Part shown: in pieces, positions 1-7,395 of the stretch | How positions within the stretch are numbered: position 1 is the first letter of the stretch | Layout of the letters: the number at the start of each line of letters is the position of its first letter | DNA from: Gammaproteobacteria bacterium | Lineage (GTDB): Bacteria; Pseudomonadota; Gammaproteobacteria; Steroidobacterales; Rariloculaceae | DNA length: 64,000 nt | Assembly: GCA_022820625.1 (NCBI GenBank) | Contig: JAJEFE010000088.1 | Coordinates: 1-64,000, forward strand | Reading direction: 5' to 3' | Translations under genes and position numbers: made by a program | The notes under the pieces: generated by a model | The model's input: only the letters and a program-made list of their open reading frames with translations | Databases searched by the model: none | Told to the model about the DNA's origin: nothing

Positions 1-167
1 ATGTACCAGGGCGTTGCAGGATGACCGTACTCCGCCTGCTGGTCGACTGCTTCGATGACCTCGAAGCCGGCGCTTTGCACGGCCTCGACGTACTCGCCCG
101 CAGTCAGCAGCTCGGGTGTTGCATTGTGTCGTTCGATGCGTGCCCGTCGTCGCAGAGTCCGTTCCAT
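1..167 (-). pseudogene. Partial second copy of the sterol methyltransferase-like gene (C-terminal part only inside the window; continues off the left edge)
   Basis: Positions 1-146 match 1387-1532 with 6 mismatches, same strand and frame. The minus frame reads MERTLRRRARIERHNATPELLTAGEYVEA... and has an in-frame TAG (168-170) just upstream of the ATG at 165-167, so the SAM-binding N-terminus is missing. Confidence 0.7.
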
Positions 168-603
168 CTAGCCGAGCCCGCCCCGCGAGCGCCAGCGCGC
201 CTTCCACCGCCCTGACCGTCTCGCCGGCCTCTCGCCAGCCCCGCGCAAGGTCCAGCGCGCGGTCCGCGTAGCTGGCTGCGGGTGAAGAAAGCCGATGGTC
301 AGAGACTGCGCCCGACATTTCTGCTACTGCCAAACTCATTTGGATGCATCTTATGCTTCAAATCTGCACGAAATAGCCAGTTCAAGGAATTTATCGGCCC
401 GATTCAGAGGGATAGGCTCAAGCTTCACCCGGATTCTACGGAGAGAGCGAGTTGGATACCTTGAGAGCACGAGACATGTTGGTGGCCGAGCCCGATGGCG
501 GCAAACGGCCCGCCCCGCGATCATATGATTTTAAGGGCCGAGCAGAATGAGCGTGCTGCCCGGAGCACCCTTGGGATCGTTTCAGCGCTTGCTTGGGTTA
601 TCA

Positions 604-713
604 TAAACTGATAACACGGTTCGGCCATGCGATTACAAGGATGCCGCTATGCTGCTCGAAGACTTTTGGAAGGAAGTGGAAGCGGTTCTGCGGGAAAGAG
701 GATCAATCCCATG
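604..713 (+). pseudogene. C-terminal remnant of a TumE/DUF6516-like toxin
   Basis: Frame after a TAA reads TDNTVRPCDYKDAAMLLEDFWKEVEAVLRERGSIP*, resembling the DUF6516 C-terminus (..LLxDFWxxVE..). It ends by overlapping the ATG of the downstream antitoxin. Confidence 0.5.
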
Positions 714-1109
714 AAGACACTGATAACCGGCATCGCCAAATATGAGCGGATGAAGGCCCGCACGATGGCGATCGCGCGCGGTAAGTATAAGCCGGCGAAG
801 GGCGAGCCGACGGTCTGGTTCACCTCCGTTGAGAGTTTTGCGAAGGTGCTGTCCGAACGCAATTGCGAGCTGCTCGCGCTGATCGCGCGGGAGAAGCCGG
901 ACTCTCTCACAGAACTGGCGGAGCTTGCGGGACGCAAAAAATCCAACCTCTCGCGCACCCTGAAGACTATGTCGCGGTACGGCTTGGTGGATTTGACAGC
1001 AGGAGAGCGGGGCAGGTTGATCCCGAGGGTTACATACGATCAAGTGCGTCTGGACGTTTCGTTGACCCCGGCGCCGGGGCTGGGGGAAGCAGCGGAGCTT
1101 GCGCCATGA
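711..1109 (+). CDS. TumA / HVO_A0114-type HTH antitoxin-like transcriptional regulator
   Basis: MKTLITGIAKYERMKARTMAIARGKYKPAKGEPTVWFTSVESFAKVLSERNCELLALI...LAELAGRKKSNLSRTLKTMSRYGLVDL: typical winged-HTH of this family; ATG at 711. Confidence 0.75.
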   Translation: MKTLITGIAKYERMKARTMAIARGKYKPAKGEPTVWFTSVESFAKVLSERNCELLALIAREKPDSLTELAELAGRKKSNLSRTLKTMSRYGLVDLTAGERGRLIPRVTYDQVRLDVSLTPAPGLGEAAELAP

Positions 1110-1160
1110 GAATTCGAGTGACGCTGATCGCCGAACCCAGCACGCTTTCCAGCCGCCCGT

Positions 1161-2171
1161 CTACGCCGGCTTGCGCGCGTGGACCAGGAAGCTCGGTGTG
1201 AAGATGCCGAGTTCGCCCGCTTCGACGAGGGCATCCGCGGCAACGTTGAGAAATCGGGCGGCCTCCGATGTCCCGGCGGGCGCCATGCGCAGCCGTTCCA
1301 GTACACCGGTAACCCCTGCCGTCAGGGCACGGCCTGCCGGAATGCGGGCGAGCGACGATAACGACAAGTCTCTCCCCTGAAGGGCCATGTACCAGGGCGT
1401 TGCAGGATGACCGTACTCCGCTTGCTGGTCGACTGCTTCAATGACCTCAAAGCCGGCGCTTTGCACGGCCTCGACGTACTCGCCCGCGGTCAGCAGCTCG
1501 GGTGTTGCATTGTGTCTTTCGACGCGTGCCCGAATGTCCATGTGTTCCCGGTTTGCGCTGTCAAACGCATCCGTGAGACACCAGTCGACGATCGCCGCTT
1601 CCGCGCCGGTCTTCAGCAGCCTGTACTGTTCGCGGAACGCGAGCGCCCTGTTGGGCGCGTGGCACACGGCCTCGAACGAGTACAGGGCATCGAAAGTGCC
1701 GTCGTCCAATGGGACATCCATGTAGTCCGCGTACAGAAACGCGCACGAGCCGTCCAGCCCCGCGCGCCGCACGCGCTCCTCGCCGCGCCGGATCTGGTGA
1801 GCGTTGAAGTTGATGCCCGTGATGCTCGCGCCCGTGGCCCGGGCGATCGTGACGAGCGGCCCCCCGACGCCGCATCCGATGTCCGCAACGTGCATCGCAG
1901 GCTTCAGCCGAAGCAGTTCGCCGACCCCCAGGTCCTGCCGCCGCTGCGACTCGCGCAGACTCTCCCCGGGCCGCCGCGGCGAGAAGTGAAACGTCGCCCC
2001 CCAGCCGTACTCGTAGAACCGGGTGACGACGTCGTAGAAACGGCTGACGAGCCGAGGCTGCTCGCTGATGCGTTGCGCGTCGGCCTGGGAGAGTTTTTGG
2101 ACTTCGCCGAGGCGGTGGTAGTCGGTGAGGGCGCGTTGCAATTCCGTTTGCTTCATGGGGGTCTCAGGCAT
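1161..2171 (-). CDS. Sterol C-24 methyltransferase-like SAM-dependent methyltransferase (ERG6/SMT family)
   Basis: Family motifs YEYGWGATFHFSPR, DIGCGVGGP and YSFEAVCHAPN match SMT regions YEYGWG-x-SFHF, DVGCGVGGP and YxIEATCHAP; SMT-type C-terminal extension present. Confidence 0.8.
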   Translation of the reverse strand: MPETPMKQTELQRALTDYHRLGEVQKLSQADAQRISEQPRLVSRFYDVVTRFYEYGWGATFHFSPRRPGESLRESQRRQDLGVGELLRLKPAMHVADIGCGVGGPLVTIARATGASITGINFNAHQIRRGEERVRRAGLDGSCAFLYADYMDVPLDDGTFDALYSFEAVCHAPNRALAFREQYRLLKTGAEAAIVDWCLTDAFDSANREHMDIRARVERHNATPELLTAGEYVEAVQSAGFEVIEAVDQQAEYGHPATPWYMALQGRDLSLSSLARIPAGRALTAGVTGVLERLRMAPAGTSEAARFLNVAADALVEAGELGIFTPSFLVHARKPA

Positions 2172-2319
2172 TTACCCGGGAAAGGTCGATTATTTTGCGC
2201 GAAGTGACCAGAAAGAGCACTTTTCGACGGCAAGCAGGTGAGTATCCTTGCTTGCATGCTGATGACAATGTCGCACTGCGGCCTGGTGGAAATGAGGGAA
2301 CCCTTGCATGGCGTCCAAT

Positions 2320-2341
2320 AATGTAGTCACATACCTACATT
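2320..2341. promoter_or_regulatory. Inverted repeat, candidate operator of the Phd/VapC module
   Basis: AATGTAG-tcacatac-CTACATT, perfect 7-bp arms, 18 bp upstream of the antitoxin ATG (2359). Confidence 0.45.
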
Positions 2342-2358
2342 CTTTGCCGGAGGCTGGC

Positions 2359-2613
2359 ATGAACATCACGACCGTCACTAGCCGCGAGCTCAACCAGGAT
2401 GTCGCCCGCGCAAAAAGGGCAGCGAAATCGGGTCCGGTCTTCATCACGACCCGGGGCAAACCGGCACATGTGTTGCTCAGCATCGAGGACTACAGGCGAA
2501 TGGCCGGAGAGCGCCGCAATCTTGCAGACGCCTTGTCCATGGCGGGGCTCGGCGAGATCGATCTGGATCCGCCGCGCTTGCGTATTGAAGTCCCGCGAGC
2601 CGACCTTGACTGA
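2359..2613 (+). CDS. Phd/YefM-family antitoxin
   Basis: MNITTVTSRELNQDVARAKRAAKSGPVFITTRGKPAHVLLSIEDYRRM; overlaps the downstream PIN gene by 1 bp. Confidence 0.85.
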   Translation: MNITTVTSRELNQDVARAKRAAKSGPVFITTRGKPAHVLLSIEDYRRMAGERRNLADALSMAGLGEIDLDPPRLRIEVPRADLD

Positions 2614-3053
2614 TGTTTCTGCTGGACACGAACGTCGTCTCGGAATTGCGAAAGGTCGGCGACGGCACGGCCAATTCCCGCGTTGTCGAGTGGGTCTCCG
2701 GCCAGGATGCATCCACCCTGTTCATTTCCGCGCTGACGCTCATGGAGCTGGAGATCGGCATTCTGCGCATCGAGCGGCGTGATGCCGAGCAGGGGAAACG
2801 GCTGAGGATCTGGTTCGACAGGCATGTGCTGCCCGAGTTTCAGGAACGCACACTGCCGATCGATGCCGCCGTCGCCCTGAAGTGCGCCCGGCTGCACGTA
2901 CCCGACCCAAGGGCCGAGCGCGACGCGCTGATCGCAGCAACAGCCATGGTGCACGGCATGACCGTCGTCACGGGCAACCGTACCGATTTCGAAGCGACGG
3001 GCGTGGCGTTCATCGATCCTTGGGCCGGGTCGAGACCGGCGAGGATGTCGTGA
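2613..3053 (+). CDS. vapC: PIN-domain (VapC/FitB-like) toxin
   Basis: MFLLDTNVVSELRK...MELEIGI...DALIAATAMVHGMTVVTGNRTDF: PIN acidic residues and VapC motifs. Confidence 0.88.
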   Translation: MFLLDTNVVSELRKVGDGTANSRVVEWVSGQDASTLFISALTLMELEIGILRIERRDAEQGKRLRIWFDRHVLPEFQERTLPIDAAVALKCARLHVPDPRAERDALIAATAMVHGMTVVTGNRTDFEATGVAFIDPWAGSRPARMS

Positions 3054-3075
3054 TCGCGTGGGAAGGCCGATAGCG

Positions 3076-3174
3076 GTGCGGGTGTTGCTGGATACCCATG
3101 CGTTTCTCTGGTGGATTGCCGATAGCGAAAAGCTCTCCACGGCCGCACTCGAGGATCGCTGGCTCAGGGGTTGA
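3076..3174 (+). pseudogene. Truncated second VapC-type PIN toxin (N-terminal 32 aa)
   Basis: GTG start; VRVLLDTHAFLWWIADSEKLSTAALEDRWLRG*: the MRxLLDTHAFLWW signature then early stop. Confidence 0.7.
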
Positions 3175-3289
3175 GACAACCATCGGCCATGCGTCGTTTT
3201 TTGCTGCAAAACTGCACGACATGCCTGGATTTGAGGCATCGGTTCGATCACTCCGAAGCGTATACTCCTCGCATTCACGGAGGCGTTGC

Positions 3290-3964
3290 ATGATTCTGTC
3301 GGACAGCGATATTCGATTGGCCCACGAGAGTGGGAAAATCGGGCTTGAGCCGTTCTCGGAGTCTTCGGTTCAACCGGCCTCGTACGATTTGCGCGTTGGA
3401 AACCAGGCCGCGATTTCTTCAGACAAACAGGTCGTCAACCTCGCCACCAGGGGTTTCGTGGAAATCAAGCCCGGCGATTTTGTAATCGTGTCCACCCACG
3501 AGAAGCTCGCGCTGGACTTGAGCCATGCCGGTCGTTTCGGTCTGACAAGCACCTACGCCCGTAAAGGGTTGATCGCCTCGGTTGGCACACAGGTCGATCC
3601 GGGATTCCGGGGCAGATTGTTCGTCGGCCTTACGAACCTGTCGACAAGACCCATTACCCTGCCGCACGCGGATGTGTTCCTTACGGTCGAGTTCCACGCC
3701 CTGCAACGGCCGGTGGATGCGCCATACTCCGGCCCGTATCAGGGCCGCGACGAACTGACGCCCGAAGACATCCGCGTCGTGATGGAACGCGAATACATGT
3801 CTCAAACCGAGATGATGCGCACTCTGGAAACGCTCGTCTCCACCGTGAACAGCCTCAAGCAAAGCATAAATTGGCGCCTTCCATTGACCATGGGGCTCAT
3901 CGTGTCGGTCATCATGACGACCGTGACGCTGGTAATGACGCTGGTGGTGACGTTGGCGCTCTAG
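3290..3964 (+). CDS. dCTP deaminase/dUTPase-fold protein with C-terminal transmembrane helix
   Basis: SSVQPASYDLRVG and VGTQVDPGFRGRLFVGLTNLSTRPITL resemble DCD; C-terminal LPLTMGLIVSVIMTTVTLVMTLVVTLAL predicted TM. Confidence 0.75.
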   Translation: MILSDSDIRLAHESGKIGLEPFSESSVQPASYDLRVGNQAAISSDKQVVNLATRGFVEIKPGDFVIVSTHEKLALDLSHAGRFGLTSTYARKGLIASVGTQVDPGFRGRLFVGLTNLSTRPITLPHADVFLTVEFHALQRPVDAPYSGPYQGRDELTPEDIRVVMEREYMSQTEMMRTLETLVSTVNSLKQSINWRLPLTMGLIVSVIMTTVTLVMTLVVTLAL

Positions 3965-3981
3965 AGTGTCGCGATTTTGTT

Positions 3982-5643
3982 TCACGGCTCGCGAACCTCG
4001 ATTACCGTCAATAAGTGCTTCGCCCGCGACCGCGCCACGTAGCGATTGACGCGCTCGCGGGCATTGTCGCGGACCGGTGTCTCGATGGTCACGATGGCGT
4101 CGGCCTCCAGGCCCTTGAAGCGATGCCAGGAGGCGAGCAACACGCCCTTGTTTTCGTTCCATTCTTCGAAGCTCGTCGTGGCCGGAACGGCGCCGAATTG
4201 TTCCGGCCAATCGCCGGTGCTGTAGCCGGGTGCGAGGACGGCGACCTGTGAGAATTTGAGGCCGCCCAGATTGGGCATGCACAGGTTGCGGACGCGGCGG
4301 CCCGCCTCGCGGAACGCGTCGGCGAGCGTGCGCACGCGCACTGCCTCCGGTTCGTCGCCCTCGGGCGCCCCGTCCCGGGACTTGCCTTCCTGCCCGACCA
4401 GCGAGGCACAATGTTCCGCGATCCGAACGGTATTCCGGCAGTTCTCCGGCAGCACGTAGGGCTCGCCGAGTTCCGCCGGCAGGCAGGGCCGCTCGACGTA
4501 CAGGTTCTGGTTCGGGTCATGGAAGACGTAGAAGCAGGCCTTGTCGTCCGGATCCCGAAAGACCGATTCGAGGCTCGCCCACCACAGTTCGTGGAAGTCC
4601 TGGCCCTCGTCGACCACGAGGGCATCGAACTTGTGCTCCGGACCCAGCCGATCGCACGCCTGCATCAGCGCCTCCGGGGCCACGTCGTTCCAGAACGCCT
4701 TGTCGTGGGTGTCGCCCATCTCCCAGAGGGGGACGCCGGCTTGCCTGCAAAGCACATCGGTGAGTCCGTGATAATTCTCAATGACCAGGTTGTCGCCCGG
4801 GGACGCAGAAACCGCGTTGCGCAGCCAGTCCTTGAGCGGGCGGTTGTAACAGAGGAACAGCGTGCGCGTGCCGGCCCGCGCGATGGCCTGCGCCTTGGCC
4901 AGTGCCAGGATCGTCTTGCCGGAACCGGCGACGCCCTGGATGGCCGCCCGGGTCTGGTTGGCGAGAATGTCGAGGATGCCTTGCTGGGCGTCGGTAAGGC
5001 GCTGCAGGCGCTCCTCCTGGTCCTCGATCTTGCGCCACATCACCGGGATCAGCCGGTACTTTGGAAACAGCGCCGCGCGGACGGACTCGACGCTGCGGTC
5101 GGTCAGCGCCCGGTGGTCGGCGCGGTTGAAGCTGCGAAAGATCCGCCGGATCGAAGCGTCGACCTGCCGCAGGCTGGCCGCATCCAGGATCAGTTCGCGC
5201 AGGATGCTCGGCGGCAGTTGTCCGTCGACCCGGCAGTCGGGGAACGCCACCGCGAAGCCGTAGGTAAAGGGCAGGTTGTCGCCGGCGCGGCCGAACTGGT
5301 TCTTCACCAGGCCCACGATGTCGTACATGCCGCGCTGCGCCTGGGCAAAAGGGTCTTTATTCAGCAGGCGTTCCTCGCCCCGGACCATCCGCACCCACTG
5401 CCTGCCGTCGAACACAAGCGAACCGCCCTTGACCTCGACGAACAGCAGGCCGTGGTTCGCATCGAGCAGCACGAAGTCGCATTCGCCCTCCTGAATGGTG
5501 CCGGCGCGGCTGCGGGTCAGCCAGTTGAAGCCGTGGAAGACTTCTACACGGTTGGGGAGGTGCTCGATGAGGGCGCGAGCGACGGTGCGTTCGCCTGGGT
5601 TGGCGATCTCGGAGGGGGTGAGCGCGGGGAAGAGTTTGGCCAT
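3982..5643 (-). CDS. NERD-domain nuclease fused to UvrD-like superfamily 1 helicase
   Basis: N-terminal NERD (GERTVARAL..., GECDFVLLDANHGLLFVEVKGG), Walker A GVAGSGKTILAL, Walker B DALVVDEGQDF, C-terminal RFKGLEADAIV and YVARSRAKHLL. Confidence 0.85.
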   Translation of the reverse strand: MAKLFPALTPSEIANPGERTVARALIEHLPNRVEVFHGFNWLTRSRAGTIQEGECDFVLLDANHGLLFVEVKGGSLVFDGRQWVRMVRGEERLLNKDPFAQAQRGMYDIVGLVKNQFGRAGDNLPFTYGFAVAFPDCRVDGQLPPSILRELILDAASLRQVDASIRRIFRSFNRADHRALTDRSVESVRAALFPKYRLIPVMWRKIEDQEERLQRLTDAQQGILDILANQTRAAIQGVAGSGKTILALAKAQAIARAGTRTLFLCYNRPLKDWLRNAVSASPGDNLVIENYHGLTDVLCRQAGVPLWEMGDTHDKAFWNDVAPEALMQACDRLGPEHKFDALVVDEGQDFHELWWASLESVFRDPDDKACFYVFHDPNQNLYVERPCLPAELGEPYVLPENCRNTVRIAEHCASLVGQEGKSRDGAPEGDEPEAVRVRTLADAFREAGRRVRNLCMPNLGGLKFSQVAVLAPGYSTGDWPEQFGAVPATTSFEEWNENKGVLLASWHRFKGLEADAIVTIETPVRDNARERVNRYVARSRAKHLLTVIEVREP

Positions 5644-5817
5644 GGGGTGCCGTTGGGTTGGGGGCGCTATTACTACTAGGGACGCGCCTTTGCGTCAATG
5701 AACGCGGACTGCGCAGTAAATCTACACAAAATGACCAGGCCAAGCTCTTGCCCATGGCAGGCGGGTGGCTATTCTTGAGCGTATTCTTGCGTTTCTGCAG
5801 TAGAGAGGATCAATCCC

Positions 5818-6207
5818 ATGAAGTTCATGAAGACCTGCGAGAACCACGCTTATGCGTTGATGCGCATCATGGCTGGATTTCTGTTTCTTTGGCACGGAAC
5901 GAGCAAGTATTTCAGTTACCCGAGGGTCTCGCCCGCAGAGGGGTTTGTCCTGGTTGTGGGAGGCGGGATTGAACTGATCGGTGGTCTGTTGATCATGATC
6001 GGTCTGTTCACGTCGCCGGCTGCCTTCATCGCCAGTGGCCACATGGCTGCGGCTTACTGGATCTCGCATGGCACCAATCATTTCTTCCCGATTCTGAATC
6101 AGGGAGAGCTCGCCGCACTCTTCTGCTTCGTCTTTCTGTACATCTCTTCAAAGGGCGACGGAATCTGGAGTCTCGCAGACCGACTTGGAGGACAGCGAGG
6201 AAACTGA
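5818..6207 (+). CDS. DoxX family membrane protein
   Basis: ALMRIMAGFLFLWHGTSKYF...GGGIELIGGLLIMIGLFTSPAAFIASGHMAAAYW: DoxX signatures. Confidence 0.85.
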   Translation: MKFMKTCENHAYALMRIMAGFLFLWHGTSKYFSYPRVSPAEGFVLVVGGGIELIGGLLIMIGLFTSPAAFIASGHMAAAYWISHGTNHFFPILNQGELAALFCFVFLYISSKGDGIWSLADRLGGQRGN

Positions 6208-6297
6208 CACCGTTAATAAACGTTGACAAGTGTCCGGTGTTCGCCGTTGGCGGGCATTCTATGTGCTCCAACGGGTGCGTCTGGACGTATCGTTGAC

Positions 6298-6762
6298 TCA
6301 GTCGCCCTGGTCAGGATCCGGCATCGACTGAACCGCCTCGATGGCGTCGACATAATCCTCCGGTAATCCGAGTTCACGGGCGCCGTCGAGCACACAGGCC
6401 TTATAGCTGTCAAAGGGAGGGAGATCGGGCTTTACGTACTCCGGCTCCGCAAGGTAGAGATCGGCCTCGACGACCTGCCCGCCAAGCATCGTCCGGACCG
6501 CAGCGCGCCGGTAGCCGGGACCTTCAAGCGCATCCATCCTGACGATCTGATCCTCGGTCAACCGATAGATTGCCCCCCACACCCTGTCATTCGGATCGTC
6601 CGTGCGATACGCATCGCACTTCCCCGAATAGTCAATAACGCTTTTCTTGTGAAATCGGAGCGCGTACCCGTCGATGTACGCAACCCCGACCCGCTCGCAC
6701 GGGCCGACACGCCGCTCGATCATGGCCCTGGGCATGTTGGATCCGTAGGCGAAATACAGCAT
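6298..6762 (-). CDS. Gamma-glutamylcyclotransferase family (AIG2-like) protein
   Basis: MLYFAYGSNMPRAMIERR...VWGAIYRLTEDQIVRMDALEGPGYRR: YGSN and ExxxxxY motifs. Confidence 0.85.
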   Translation of the reverse strand: MLYFAYGSNMPRAMIERRVGPCERVGVAYIDGYALRFHKKSVIDYSGKCDAYRTDDPNDRVWGAIYRLTEDQIVRMDALEGPGYRRAAVRTMLGGQVVEADLYLAEPEYVKPDLPPFDSYKACVLDGARELGLPEDYVDAIEAVQSMPDPDQGD

Positions 6763-6863
6763 TTCGTATGGCCTTCAATCGCGTGAATGGTACGTAAGAT
6801 GTCGGCCTTCGGCAGATCGATACGTACTTCTAACTGACGATATGATAGGTGCGCTTGTAATTC

Positions 6864-7337
6864 TCAGGCGGGGAGACCGTGAAGGCCTCTCTCGATCACC
6901 TCTTCGACTTCACGGCTGCCGATCTCGGTTAGCGCAACCTCCAACGGAGCACGATCCCCAAGTTCCGGATGAGTGCCCGCCAGAAAGCGAACTGTTGCTG
7001 CAGGCTCCCCGAAGACGGCCAACATAATCGCATACAGCCTTGCCATGCGCTCGATTGTTTGACTCACCCGGTGGTCGAACCGGTCAACGCGCTTGTAGAT
7101 CGTGTGCGGCACGATCCGATTGCGCAGCCGAATGGCAAAATCGTCATCCTGTCCGGTGCGAAGGGCCTTGATGAAAGCGACCAGCGCCGACTTCGGCATC
7201 CCGGCGCGCACGACTTCATCGAGCTCGCGCATCTTGGTGACTCGTCGGCCAAGGATCGGAGGACCACCCAGAACATTCGCAATCTGTTCGGCCGAGATGC
7301 CCATATGGCTCTTATAGTCAGTGGTCAAGAAGCGCAA
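6864..7337 (-). CDS. MbcA/ParS/Xre (DUF2384)-type antitoxin, apparently orphan
   Basis: C-terminal TIERMARLYAIMLAVFGEPAATVRFLAGTHPELGDRAPLEVALTEIGSREVEEVIERGLHGLPA; no RES toxin gene adjacent. Confidence 0.75.
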   Translation of the reverse strand: MRFLTTDYKSHMGISAEQIANVLGGPPILGRRVTKMRELDEVVRAGMPKSALVAFIKALRTGQDDDFAIRLRNRIVPHTIYKRVDRFDHRVSQTIERMARLYAIMLAVFGEPAATVRFLAGTHPELGDRAPLEVALTEIGSREVEEVIERGLHGLPA

Positions 7338-7395
7338 AGGCCTGATTCTTGCAAATCAACTCCTCGACACACAAATTCATCTAAGGAAAACTCGT

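Noticed and set aside
4411-5679. 422-aa plus-strand ORF
   Set aside because: Antisense of the NERD-helicase, which has intact Walker and NERD motifs.
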